DNA of 64,000 nucleotides. It comes from Halomonas shengliensis. GTDB taxonomy: Bacteria > Pseudomonadota > Gammaproteobacteria > Pseudomonadales > Halomonadaceae. Below, piece after piece: positions 17,876-26,089 of the stretch. Positions within the stretch are counted from its first letter, which is position 1. Each line of letters starts with the position of its first letter. The stretch covers positions 1 to 64,000 of the forward strand of contig NZ_FNIV01000001.1 in the NCBI RefSeq assembly GCF_900104135.1. Direction: 5' to 3'. Below the pieces are notes generated by a model. The model was not told where the DNA came from, did not search any database, and saw nothing but the letters and a program-made list of their open reading frames with translations. Both the position numbers and the translations under genes were made by a program.

Positions 17876-18055
17876 ATGGGTATCGAAGTGACCGGGCTGC
17901 TCGGCCTGATCTGGCTGATCATCATCATCTGGGCCATCGTCAAGGTGGCCAAGAGCTCGGCCGGTGGCCTGGCCAAGCTGATCTGGATCCTGGTGCTGCT
18001 GTTCTTCCCGCTGGTGGGGCTGATCGTGTGGTTCCTGTTCGGTCCCAAGGGGTAG
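17876..18055 (+). CDS. Small PLDc_N-type membrane protein
   Basis: This 59-residue protein has two hydrophobic helices (residues 6-24 and 34-55) separated by KVAKSSAGGLAK, ending LIVWFLFGPKG. That pattern matches the phospholipase D-nuclease N-terminal (PLDc_N) small proteins, which have no catalytic residues. The ATG follows an AAGGAGG ribosome site at ideal spacing. Function is unknown; such proteins are common envelope-stress or osmotic-stress genes. Confidence 0.8.
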   Translation: MGIEVTGLLGLIWLIIIIWAIVKVAKSSAGGLAKLIWILVLLFFPLVGLIVWFLFGPKG

Positions 18056-18085
18056 CGATGCCTTCGGCGTGAGCCGCCTGGCCAG

Positions 18086-18115
18086 CCTTCGGGCCACCCT
18101 CGGGTGGCCCGAAGG
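18086..18115. terminator. Long stem-loop between convergent genes
   Basis: A 14-bp perfect inverted repeat (CCTTCGGGCCACCC / GGGTGGCCCGAAGG) with a minimal loop sits between the stop of the PLDc_N gene and the stop of the convergent DUF3565 gene. Neither side has a good T tract, so it may act as a weak bidirectional terminator or as a transcript end-protecting stem. Confidence 0.55.
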
Positions 18116-18118
18116 CGT

Positions 18119-18331
18119 TCAGGGGGGCGGGTTGTCACGGGGCTCGCCGCGGTCGCACTTCACGCACCGAAGTTCCAGGCCCAGGCGCGAGCGTCGCCCC
18201 GCGTCGCTGGTCACCCAGGGGCGCTCGACCCAGGGCGGCTGGTGGCGCACATGCTGGTTATGGCCGCAGGCAAGCTCGGCCACCCAGTGCCCCTCCTCGT
18301 CACGGTGGTAGCCGACGATGGGCTGGCGCAT
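18119..18331 (-). CDS. DUF3565 domain protein
   Basis: This 70-residue protein carries a CGH motif (ELACGHNQHVRH) and a second pair of cysteines (LRCVKCDRGE), as in the DUF3565 family; a zinc site is likely. The start MRQPIVGYHRDEEGHWVAEL matches the family N-terminus, so the ATG at 18331 is preferred to the longer open frame. It is the second gene of a two-gene unit, 5 bases after the small ORF upstream. Confidence 0.82.
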   Translation of the reverse strand: MRQPIVGYHRDEEGHWVAELACGHNQHVRHQPPWVERPWVTSDAGRRSRLGLELRCVKCDRGEPRDNPPP

Positions 18332-18336
18332 GGCGC

Positions 18337-18450
18337 TCAGCGGCGCCTGTCGGGCGCCCGGTAATGGCCGGGAACGATCACCCGCTCGCCGTCCGGGCCG
18401 GTGCGCACGTGGGTGGGGACGTAGACGCGGGTGATGACACTCTTCTCCAT
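18337..18450 (-). CDS. 37-residue conserved-looking small protein
   Basis: This short frame encodes 37 residues (MEKSVITRVYVPTHVRTGPD then GERVIVPGHYRAPDRRR). It is rich in basic residues and beta-forming segments and has no membrane helix. It starts just after a GAGGTCCCCGC stretch and ends 5 bases before the DUF3565 start, indicating one transcript. Codon use is like neighbouring real genes. I do not recognise a named family. Confidence 0.55.
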   Translation of the reverse strand: MEKSVITRVYVPTHVRTGPDGERVIVPGHYRAPDRRR

Positions 18451-18678
18451 GCGGGGACCTCCACTGCCACGCCTCGCGACGGCGAGGCACACAACCAGTG
18501 TGGCGCGGTGTCCCGGGTCCGACAATACCTCCGCCGGGCTATCCCCGGGGTTATCTCGGGGAGCACGCTGTCGCCGGACACCGACGGGCAGGCGGCGGCC
18601 GCGTTTTCGGGTATCCTTCAGGAAATGGCGGTGCACCGCACGGTGCGCCTTCCACCGACCCAGGGAGACGACGCGAGG

Positions 18679-19392
18679 ATGGACGATAGCCTGCTGCCCC
18701 ATGATCAGGACCACGTGCTGATCATCGAGGACGACCAGCGCCTGGCCGAGCTGACCCGGGACTACCTGGAGGCCAATGGCTTCCGGGTGACCCTGGAGGC
18801 CGATGGCGCCCGCGGGGTCGAGCGGATCCTCTCCCTGCAGCCCGACCTGGTGATCCTCGACCTGATGCTGCCGGGCGAGGATGGCCTGTCGATCTGCCGC
18901 CGGGTGCGCGACGACTACCCCGGGCCGATCCTGATGCTCACCGCGCGCACCGACGACATGGACCAGGTGCTGGGCCTGGAGATGGGGGCCGACGACTACG
19001 TGGCCAAGCCGGTGCAGCCGCGGGTGCTGCTGGCGCGCATGCGCGCGCTGCTGCGCCGCGCCGAGATCGGCGAGGGCAGTGGCGAGACCCGCCTCACCTT
19101 CGACACCCTGGAGATCGACAACGCCACCCGCGAGGCGTGGCTGGCCGGCGAGCGCATCGAGCTCACCAGCGCCGAGTTCGACCTGCTCTGGCTGCTGGCC
19201 AGCAACGCCGGCCGGGTGCTGACCCGCGAGGAGATCTTCTCCCAGCTGCGCGGCATCAAGTACGACGGCCAGGACCGCTCCATCGACGTGCGCGTGTCGC
19301 GCATCCGCCCCAAGATCGGCGACGACCCCAACCAGCCGCACCGCATCAAGACGGTGCGCAGCAAGGGCTACCTCTTCGTCAGGGACGGCTGA
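18679..19392 (+). CDS. OmpR-family response regulator, RstA-like
   Basis: This 237-residue regulator has an N-terminal receiver (about 10-125) with acidic residues in IIEDDQ, the phospho-acceptor Asp in LVILDLMLPGEDG, Thr in LMLTAR and Lys in YVAKP. A winged-helix DNA-binding domain follows, ending in the typical VRVSRIRPKIGDDPNQPHRIKTVRSKGYLF. The sequence between resembles RstA (GLEMGADDYVAKPVQPRVLLARMRALLRR). It is 3 bases upstream of its histidine kinase. The ATG at 18679 is the start that places DHVLIIEDD normally. Confidence 0.9.
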   Translation: MDDSLLPHDQDHVLIIEDDQRLAELTRDYLEANGFRVTLEADGARGVERILSLQPDLVILDLMLPGEDGLSICRRVRDDYPGPILMLTARTDDMDQVLGLEMGADDYVAKPVQPRVLLARMRALLRRAEIGEGSGETRLTFDTLEIDNATREAWLAGERIELTSAEFDLLWLLASNAGRVLTREEIFSQLRGIKYDGQDRSIDVRVSRIRPKIGDDPNQPHRIKTVRSKGYLFVRDG

Positions 19393-19395
19393 ACC

Positions 19396-21024
19396 ATGCG
19401 TCGGGTCCTCGCCGACAGCACCTTCCTGCGCGTCTACCTGCTGCTGGCGCTGGCCCTGCTGCTGACCTTCGGTCTGGCCCTGCTGGGCCTGGCGCTGGTC
19501 GACCAGGTACGCCGCGAGGCGCACCGCGAGCAGCTCGCCGAGGCGCCCATGCGGCTGCTCGCCGCCCGCCTTGCCACCCTGCCTGCCAGTGCCCACGACG
19601 ATTGGCTGGATGCCCAGAGCCGGCGCCTGGACATGACCGCCGGCGTGCTGCCGCTGGAGGAGGCGGCACCAGGCTACTTCGCCCGCCTGCGCCTGGAGCG
19701 GGGACGGGTGCTGGTCGAACCCCGCGAGGAGACCGGCTGGCGGCTGCAGTCGCTGCTGCCCGGCGGTGAGCGGCTGCTGCGGGTCGAGCTCACCAACCTC
19801 AGCGAACACCAGCTGCGCGGGCTGACCGAGCTGCTCGGCGAGTGGCTGGCGGGCGTGCCCGCCGAGGCCCGCCAGGCCCGGCTCGAGCGCCTGGCCGAGG
19901 GGCGCCTGCCGATCCGCCTGCAGGAGGCGCCGCCCAACGGGCTCGACGACCACCAGCTGAGGCGGCTCTCCAATGGCGAGGTGGTGATCCAGCTGCTCCC
20001 CGGGCGCTGGTCGGTGGCGATCTACCTGGCGCTGCGCGAGCGCAGCGGCGACGCCAGCTGGCTGGTGGTGGGGCCGGTCTCCGCCTTCGAGCCGATGCCC
20101 GGCTCGCTGCAGCTGCTGCTGGTGCTGGTGCTGCTGGCGGTGCTGGGGGTGACCATCTACCTGATCGTGCGCGGCGTGGAGGCGCGCATGGTGCGCCTGG
20201 AGCAGGCCGCCTCGCGGATCGCCGCGGGTCGCCTCGACACCCGGGTCAAGGTGGAGAGTGCCGACTTCGTGGGCCGCCTGGGCATGGCGCTCAACGGCAT
20301 GGCTGCCCAGGTGCAGTCGCTGCTGCGCGCCCAGCAGGACATGATCCGTGCCGTCTCCCACGAGCTGCGCACCCCGGTGGCACGCATCCGCTTCGCGGTG
20401 CAGATGGTCGAGGACATGACCGCGGACCCGGGGGTGCGCCGGCAGCTGCAGGGGGTCGACGCCGATATCGAGGAGCTCGACGGGCTGATCGACGAGATCC
20501 TCACCTATGCCCGGCTGGGCAGCGAGGCGGTCGACGGCCGCGAGATGAACGCCGAGCAGGTCGACTGTCGCGACCTGGCACGCCGTGTCATCGAGGCGCT
20601 CAGCCCGCTCCACCCGCAGCTCACTCTGAGCCTGGCTGAGGGCGGCGAGGTGGAGGCGCTGGCCGAGCCGCGCTACCTGCAGCGTGCCGTGCAGAACCTG
20701 GTGGCCAACGCCTGCCGCCACGCCCACTCGCGGGTGAGGATCCGCGTCAGGGGCGAGCTCGCCCTGGTGCGCATCGACGTGGAGGACGATGGCCCCGGGG
20801 TGGCGGTGGCCGATCGCCAGACCATCTTCAAGCCCTTCGCCCGCCTCGACGACAGCCGCACCCGCAGCGCCGGCGGCTACGGCCTGGGGCTCTCCATCGT
20901 GCAGAAGGTGATGAGCTGGCACGGCGGCAGCGTCGGGGTGGACGACAGCCCCGAACTCGGTGGCGCGCGCTTCACCCTGCTGCTGCCGCGGCGCGGCGAG
21001 GACGCCCGTCTCACGCCGGCCTGA
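19396..21024 (+). CDS. Sensor histidine kinase, RstB-like
   Basis: This 542-residue inner-membrane kinase has a first membrane segment at about 12-36 and a periplasmic region of about 200 residues. A second membrane segment (LQLLLVLVLLAVLGVTIYLIV, about 236-257), HAMP, HisKA and HATPase_c domains follow. The H-box is MIRAVSHELRTPVARIRFA, the N-box is QRAVQNLVANACRHAH and the G-boxes are DDGPGVAVADRQTIF and GYGLGLSIVQKV. It pairs with the adjacent regulator. Its last 14 bases overlap the 3' end of the convergent metR gene. Confidence 0.92.
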   Translation: MRRVLADSTFLRVYLLLALALLLTFGLALLGLALVDQVRREAHREQLAEAPMRLLAARLATLPASAHDDWLDAQSRRLDMTAGVLPLEEAAPGYFARLRLERGRVLVEPREETGWRLQSLLPGGERLLRVELTNLSEHQLRGLTELLGEWLAGVPAEARQARLERLAEGRLPIRLQEAPPNGLDDHQLRRLSNGEVVIQLLPGRWSVAIYLALRERSGDASWLVVGPVSAFEPMPGSLQLLLVLVLLAVLGVTIYLIVRGVEARMVRLEQAASRIAAGRLDTRVKVESADFVGRLGMALNGMAAQVQSLLRAQQDMIRAVSHELRTPVARIRFAVQMVEDMTADPGVRRQLQGVDADIEELDGLIDEILTYARLGSEAVDGREMNAEQVDCRDLARRVIEALSPLHPQLTLSLAEGGEVEALAEPRYLQRAVQNLVANACRHAHSRVRIRVRGELALVRIDVEDDGPGVAVADRQTIFKPFARLDDSRTRSAGGYGLGLSIVQKVMSWHGGSVGVDDSPELGGARFTLLLPRRGEDARLTPA

Positions 21025-21925
21025 TGCCGTCCAGCACCGCGAAGGAGGTCTCCCGGGCGGTGCGCAGGAAGTCCTCCATCCAGGGGGCGCTGCGAGTCTC
21101 CTCGCGGATCGCCGCGAACAGCGTGCTCCATACCCCCTTCTCCCCCAAGGCCACCGCCTTGACGTAGTCGCGCTCCAGGTACTCGGTCAGCGCCCAGTTG
21201 GGCAGCGCGCAGACGCCGCGCCCGCTGGCCACCAGCTGCATCATCATGATGGTCAGCTCGGCGGTGCGCACCTCCTTCGGTTGCACCCCCGCCGGGTCGA
21301 GGAACTGGGTGAAGACATCCAGCCGCGAGTGCTCCACCGGGTAGGTGATCAGGGTCTCCTCGGCCAGCGCCTCGGGGGTGACGAAGGGCTTGCCGGCCAG
21401 CGGGTGCTGGCGCGCCACCGCCAAGAGCCCCTCGTAGCGGAACAGCGGCTCGTAGTGCACCCCCGGCAACGATTGGGGGTCGGCGGTGATCACCAGGTCG
21501 AGCTGCTCGCGGGCCAGCGCCGGCAACGGGTCGAAGTGGTGGCCGCCGGGGATGTCGATCTCCACCTCCGGCCAGTGGTCGCGGAAGTGATCCACCGTGG
21601 GCATCAGCCACTGGAAGCAGCTGTGACACTCGATCGCCATGTGCAGACGCCCCTGCTCGTTGCCGGCCAGGCGCGCCAGGTCGCGCTCGGCCATGCGCAC
21701 CTGGGGCAGCACCTGTTCGGCCAGGGTCAGCAGCCGCTGGCCGGCGCGGGTGAACTCCACCGGCCGGGTCTTGCGCACGAACAGCGGGCTGCCCAGGCGC
21801 TCCTCCAGGTCCTTGATCTGGTGGGAGAGGGCGGACTGGGTCAGGTGCACGCGCTCCGCCGCCTCCACCAGGGAGCCGGCGTCGCGCAGGGCGATCAGGG
21901 TACGGAGGTGTCGCAGCTCGAGCAT
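21011..21925 (-). CDS. metR: LysR-family regulator MetR
   Basis: This 304-residue transcription activator has a helix-turn-helix in its first 60 residues (MLELRHLRTLIALRDAGSLVEAAERVHLTQSALSHQIKDLEERL) and a co-inducer domain. It is divergent from metE with about 100 bases between starts, the classical metR-metE arrangement in which MetR with homocysteine activates metE. The ATG at 21925 places the HTH at the usual distance; an upstream ATG would run the N-terminus into the control region. Confidence 0.92.
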   Translation of the reverse strand: MLELRHLRTLIALRDAGSLVEAAERVHLTQSALSHQIKDLEERLGSPLFVRKTRPVEFTRAGQRLLTLAEQVLPQVRMAERDLARLAGNEQGRLHMAIECHSCFQWLMPTVDHFRDHWPEVEIDIPGGHHFDPLPALAREQLDLVITADPQSLPGVHYEPLFRYEGLLAVARQHPLAGKPFVTPEALAEETLITYPVEHSRLDVFTQFLDPAGVQPKEVRTAELTIMMMQLVASGRGVCALPNWALTEYLERDYVKAVALGEKGVWSTLFAAIREETRSAPWMEDFLRTARETSFAVLDGIRPA

Positions 21926-22026
21926 GGGTGAGTCGCTTTCATTTTGAAGATTAGGAAGTTTAGTTTGATTCACTCCCCTTGGCCAGCCAGACTCCCCTGA
22001 ATCGTTCATGCAGAAGGGGTTTGATC
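21926..22026. promoter_or_regulatory. metR-metE divergent control region
   Basis: This 101-base AT-richer interval separates the two divergent starts. It contains TGAATCGTTCA (21998-22008), an interrupted palindrome resembling half sites of the MetR box TGAA-N5-TTCA but with a 3-base spacer. It also contains TGAAGATTAGGAA (21945-21957), which matches only the left half. A ribosome site for metE (AGAAGGGG) lies at 22012-22019. The role is inferred from gene arrangement; exact operators are uncertain. Confidence 0.5.
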
Positions 22027-24327
22027 ATGACATTGGCTCATATTTCTGGCTATCCACGCATCGGCGCCGACCGCGAGCTCAAGCGTGCCGTGGAGACCTA
22101 CTGGCGCGGCGAGCTCGACCGCGAGGGGCTGGAGGCGGTGGGCCGAGAGCTGCGTGCCCGGCACTGGGCTGCGCAGCGCGAGGCGGGGCTCGACCTGGTG
22201 ACGGTGGGCGACTTCGCCTTCTACGACCAGGTGCTCGACCTCTCGGTGGCCCTGGGGGCGGTGCCGCCACGCTTCGCCGCCGAGGCCGAGGTGGCCGCCG
22301 GCGAGGTGGACCTGGACACCGCCTTCCGCATGGCCCGGGGCCGGGCCCCCTCGGGGGCACCCGCCGCGGCCTGCGAGATGACCAAGTACTTCGATACCAA
22401 CTACCACTACCTGGTGCCGGAGCTGCACGCGGGCCAGGCCTTCCGCCTGGCCGCCACGCGCCTGTTCGACCAGGTGGATGAGGCGCTGGCCGCCGGTTAC
22501 CCGGTCAAGGTCACCCTGCTCGGCCCGCTGACCTGGCTGTGGCTCGGCAAGGAGAAGGGCGAGGTCGCCTTCGACCGGCTCTCGCTGCTGGACGCCCTGC
22601 TGCCGGTCTACGGCGAGCTGCTCGCCCGCCTGGCGGCGCAGGGGGTGGACTGGGTGCAGCTCGACGAGCCGGCACTGGTGCAGGAGCTGCCGCCCGCCTG
22701 GCGACAGGCCTATGAGGCCGCCTACAGCGTGCTCGCCCGCGCTCCACTGAAGCTGCTGCTGGCCACCTACTTCGGCGGCCTGGGCGACAACCTGGGGCTG
22801 GCCGCCTCGCTGCCCACCGACGGGCTGCATATCGATGCCGTGCGTGCCCCCGGCGAGCTCGAGGCCGTGCTCGACCGCCTGCCCGCCTACAAGGTGCTCT
22901 CGGTAGGGGCGATCGACGGGCGCAACGTGTGGCGCGCCGACCTGGCCCTGCTGCGCGAGCGCCTGGCCGAGGCGCGCCTGCGCCTCGGCGAGCGGCTGTG
23001 GATCGCCCCCTCCTGCTCGCTGCTGCACGTGCCGGTGGATCTGGAGCGGGAGACCGAACTGGATCCCGAGCTCAGGCGCTGGCTCGCCTTCGCCCGCCAG
23101 AAGCTCGACGAGACGGTGACCCTGGCGCGTCTGCTCGACGGCCGCGCCACCGCGGTTGACCACGAGCGGCTGGCGGATGCCACCGCGGCCCTGCAGGCCC
23201 GCCGCGACTCGACCCGCCTGCACCGTCCCGAGGTGGCCGACCGCCTGGCCGGGGTGGAGCCGACGGACCAAGAGCGCGCCAGCCCCTACCCGCGGCGGGC
23301 CCTGGCCCAGCGCCGGGCCCTGGACCTGCCGCTCTTTCCCACCACCACCATCGGCTCCTTCCCCCAGACCGACGCCATCCGCGGGGCGCGGCGTGCCTTC
23401 AAGGCCGGCGAGCTCGACCGCGACGCCTACGAGGCGCGCATGGAGGAGGAGATCGCCCACGCCGTGGCGCGCCAGGAGGCGCTGGGCCTCGACATGCCGG
23501 TGCACGGCGAGGCGGAGCGCAACGACATGGTGGAGTACTTCGGCGAGCGGCTCGACGGCTACGCCTTCACCCGCTTCGGCTGGGTGCAGAGCTACGGCTC
23601 GCGCTGCGTCAAGCCGCCGGTGATCGTCGGTGACGTCAGCCGGCCGGGGCCGATGACGGTGCGCTGGAGCGAGTATGCCCAGTCGCTGACCGAGCGCCCC
23701 ATGAAGGGCATGCTGACCGGTCCCGTGACCCTGCTGCAGTGGGCCTTCGTGCGCGACGACCAGCCCCGCGAGACCACCTGCCGCCAGATCGCCCTGGCCC
23801 TGCGCGACGAGGTGGCCGACCTCGAGGCCGCCGGCATCCGCGCCATCCAGATCGACGAGCCGGCACTGCGCGAGGGGCTGCCGCTGCGGCGCAGCGAGTG
23901 GGCCGGCTATCTCGACTGGGCGGTCGCCTGCTTCCGCCTGGCCGCCTCGGGGGTGCGCGACGCGACCCAGATCCACACCCACATGTGCTATTCGGAGTTC
24001 AACGACATCATCGAGGCGATCGCCGCCCTGGATGCCGACGTCATCACCATCGAGACCTCGCGCTCGGACATGGAGCTGCTCGACGCCTTCCGCGACTTCG
24101 CCTATCCCAACGAGATCGGCCCCGGCGTCTACGACATCCACTCGCCCAACGTGCCCGAGGTCGACGCCATGGTGAGGCTGCTGGTGCGGGCGGCCGAGCG
24201 CATCCCCGCCGAACGGCTGTGGGTCAACCCCGACTGCGGTCTCAAGACGCGGCGCTGGGAGGAGGTGGAGCCGGCGCTGGCCAACATGGTGGCGGCCGCG
24301 CGCGAGCTGCGGCGACGCTTCGGCTGA
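22027..24327 (+). CDS. metE: Cobalamin-independent methionine synthase
   Basis: This 766-residue cytoplasmic enzyme transfers the methyl group of 5-methyltetrahydropteroyl-triglutamate to homocysteine. It has the normal length and both barrels. The N-terminal part starts [23 protein letters not shown]. The C-terminal catalytic part begins [14 protein letters not shown] and contains the zinc ligands His and Cys in [14 protein letters not shown], a glutamate in [13 protein letters not shown] and the last cysteine in [11 protein letters not shown]. The start at 22027 follows a good ribosome site. It is divergent from its activator gene. About 270 bases with no convincing gene follow before the next gene. 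Confidence 0.97.
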   Translation: MTLAHISGYPRIGADRELKRAVETYWRGELDREGLEAVGRELRARHWAAQREAGLDLVTVGDFAFYDQVLDLSVALGAVPPRFAAEAEVAAGEVDLDTAFRMARGRAPSGAPAAACEMTKYFDTNYHYLVPELHAGQAFRLAATRLFDQVDEALAAGYPVKVTLLGPLTWLWLGKEKGEVAFDRLSLLDALLPVYGELLARLAAQGVDWVQLDEPALVQELPPAWRQAYEAAYSVLARAPLKLLLATYFGGLGDNLGLAASLPTDGLHIDAVRAPGELEAVLDRLPAYKVLSVGAIDGRNVWRADLALLRERLAEARLRLGERLWIAPSCSLLHVPVDLERETELDPELRRWLAFARQKLDETVTLARLLDGRATAVDHERLADATAALQARRDSTRLHRPEVADRLAGVEPTDQERASPYPRRALAQRRALDLPLFPTTTIGSFPQTDAIRGARRAFKAGELDRDAYEARMEEEIAHAVARQEALGLDMPVHGEAERNDMVEYFGERLDGYAFTRFGWVQSYGSRCVKPPVIVGDVSRPGPMTVRWSEYAQSLTERPMKGMLTGPVTLLQWAFVRDDQPRETTCRQIALALRDEVADLEAAGIRAIQIDEPALREGLPLRRSEWAGYLDWAVACFRLAASGVRDATQIHTHMCYSEFNDIIEAIAALDADVITIETSRSDMELLDAFRDFAYPNEIGPGVYDIHSPNVPEVDAMVRLLVRAAERIPAERLWVNPDCGLKTRRWEEVEPALANMVAAARELRRRFG

Positions 24328-24601
24328 GCGTTCCTGCAGCCATGCGGGGCTATCGCAGAGGGAAGCACCGCTCAAGGCTCTCCCGGCGACAGGCCTGTTC
24401 GGGGGCGCTGTGAACCCCTCCCTGGGCGCTACCGATGCCTTCCCTGGCATAGGACCCCCACCACGACCTGTCCCCGGCGCCTTTCGCTATCGCCGCATGA
24501 CTAACTGCGATTGCCCTGGGTGCCATGGCTAGGTGGCGCCGGCGGGCGGCGGGAGCTGCTATGCTCGGGGCCATCGGATCTCGCTCATGCAAGGAGTCGC
24601 C

Positions 24602-25297
24602 ATGTCCCGCCCGCTCGCCCCCGTCCTGTTCGGCGCCGCCCTGCTGCTGGGGGGCTGTGCCAGCGCCCCCGCGCCGATCACCCCGACCGGCCAGGCCCCG
24701 CTGCTGCCCTCGACTCTCTTCCCCGGCGAGGCGGAGGCCTTCACCGCCTGGCGCTGCACCCCGGACCAGGCGCTGGTCACCGCCGCCGGCGAGGAGGAGC
24801 TGCGACTGTGGTCGGCCCACGGCGCCTGGCGGCTGACTCCCGCCGTGGTGGCCAGCGGAGCGCGCTTCGAGCAGGGCGAGCTGAGCTTCTGGAACAAGGG
24901 GGAGGAGGCCGTCGTCGAGTCGCCTCGCGGGCGCCTGGAGTGCCAGGCCCGCCTGCGCCGCCAGGCGCTGACCCGCGAGCAGCGCCCCGGGGTGATGTTC
25001 CACGCGCGGGGCAACGAGCCGGGCTGGATGGCGAGCCTCGCCCACGACCGCCCCGAGGTCACCCTGACCCTCGACTACGGCAGCCGCGAGCAGACCCTGC
25101 CCTACCGGGTGACGACCCTCGACAATGAGGCGGGGCGGGTGATCCTGGCCAGCGGCCGAGGCGACACCCCCTTCACGCTGCGCATCGAGGCCGGCGCCTG
25201 CCTCGACGACATGAGCGGCGAGCCCTTCCCGGCGCGGGTGACCCTCAGCGTCGACGGGGAGCAGTATCGGGGCTGTGGCCAGGGGATTGCTCCCTGA
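24602..25297 (+). CDS. Lipoprotein with MliC-like and COG3650-like domains
   Basis: This 231-residue protein has a lipoprotein signal (lipobox LLGGCAS, cysteine at about residue 19). Residues about 45-125 (FTAWRCTPDQALVTAAG to LECQA) look like an MliC lysozyme-inhibitor domain with its paired cysteines. Residues about 135-231 (MFHARGNEPGWMASL, GACLDDMSGEPFPARV, YRGCGQ) match the C-terminal uncharacterised domain often annotated COG3650. It is probably outer-membrane attached and may inhibit C-type lysozyme. It is monocistronic. The ATG at 24602 follows AAGGAGTCGCC. Confidence 0.78.
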   Translation: MSRPLAPVLFGAALLLGGCASAPAPITPTGQAPLLPSTLFPGEAEAFTAWRCTPDQALVTAAGEEELRLWSAHGAWRLTPAVVASGARFEQGELSFWNKGEEAVVESPRGRLECQARLRRQALTREQRPGVMFHARGNEPGWMASLAHDRPEVTLTLDYGSREQTLPYRVTTLDNEAGRVILASGRGDTPFTLRIEAGACLDDMSGEPFPARVTLSVDGEQYRGCGQGIAP

Positions 25298-25402
25298 TTT
25301 TCGTTTTTATCGAATATTGAAGGCGGATATTTGCGCTTTTCGTGGCAAATAATCCAACTATCATGGCGATTATCCTTCCATGCCTGATCCAAGGAGGTCG
25401 CC
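25298..25402 (+). promoter_or_regulatory. AT-rich upstream region of azoR
   Basis: This interval is strikingly AT-rich compared with its surroundings (TTTTCGTTTTTATCGAATATTG and onward to CAAATAATCC). It precedes a perfect AAGGAGGTCGCC ribosome site. It probably holds the azoR promoter and possibly a regulator site. No -35/-10 pair with standard spacing could be assigned with confidence. Confidence 0.45.
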
Positions 25403-26011
25403 ATGACCACTCGTGTCCTCGTGCTTACCGCTTCCATCCTCGCCGAGAACGGCCAGTCCAAGGGGCTGGCCGAGCACTTCATCGCCCGCGCCGCGTCCCG
25501 TGACGGCGTCGAGGTCACCCATCGCGACCTGGTGGCCGAGGAGCTGCCGCACCTGGGGCTGGCCGAGCTGGGCAGCTGGCAGGTGGCGGCCGAGGAGCGC
25601 AGCGACGAGCAGCGCGCGCTGGCCGCCCGCTCCGACGTCCTGCTCGCCGAGCTGCGCGGCCACGACGTCGTGGTGCTGGGGGTGCCGATGTACAACCTGG
25701 GGATCCCCAGCCAGCTCAAGGCGTGGTTCGACCGGGTGATGCGTGCCGGCGAGACCTTCCGCTACACCGAGAACGGCCCCCAGGGCCTGGTGGAGGGCAA
25801 GCGCGCGGTGATCCTGGCGGCCCGTGGCGGCCAGTACGCCGGCACCGAGAAGGACACCCAGACCCCTCACCTCAAGCTGATGCTGGGCATGATGGGGATC
25901 ACCGAGGTGGATACCGTCTTCGCCGAGGGGCTCAACATGGGCGAGTCGCATCGCGAGGCGGCGCTCAAGGAGGCCCGCCAGGCCATCGATGGCCTGGTGG
26001 AGCGCCTGTAA
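25403..26011 (+). CDS. azoR: FMN-dependent NADH-azoreductase
   Basis: This 202-residue flavodoxin-fold enzyme reduces azo compounds and quinones with NADH. The N-terminal FMN-phosphate loop is LTASILAENGQSKGLAEHF. The flavin-contacting segment is VPMYNLGIPSQLKAWFDRVMRAGETFRYTENGPQGL, and the third is ILAARGGQYAG. Length is standard and it acts as a homodimer. It is monocistronic with a near-consensus ribosome site, and a stem-loop terminator lies 30 bases after its stop. Confidence 0.95.
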   Translation: MTTRVLVLTASILAENGQSKGLAEHFIARAASRDGVEVTHRDLVAEELPHLGLAELGSWQVAAEERSDEQRALAARSDVLLAELRGHDVVVLGVPMYNLGIPSQLKAWFDRVMRAGETFRYTENGPQGLVEGKRAVILAARGGQYAGTEKDTQTPHLKLMLGMMGITEVDTVFAEGLNMGESHREAALKEARQAIDGLVERL

Positions 26012-26041
26012 GGCGACACCAGCCGAGCCACGGCAACGCAG

Positions 26042-26071
26042 CGGGGCGGCCCAAGGGCCGCCCCGTTGCTT
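26042..26071 (+). terminator. Rho-independent-like terminator after azoR
   Basis: An 11-bp GC-rich inverted repeat (CGGGGCGGCCC, AA, GGGCCGCCCCG) is followed by TTGCTTGTGTTG, a loose T-rich run. It lies between azoR and the convergent YdjM-like gene and probably ends azoR transcription. Confidence 0.7.
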
Positions 26072-26089
26072 GTGTTGCCCGGTGCTGGC

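Noticed and set aside
18337-20922. An 861-codon minus-strand frame opposite the two-component genes
   Set aside because: Shadow frame; only its last 37 codons (18337-18450) look like a real small protein.
24328-24601. Possible short genes between metE and the lipoprotein
   Set aside because: Frames are present but lack ribosome sites and coherent composition; no hairpin with a T tract or promoter could be assigned either.
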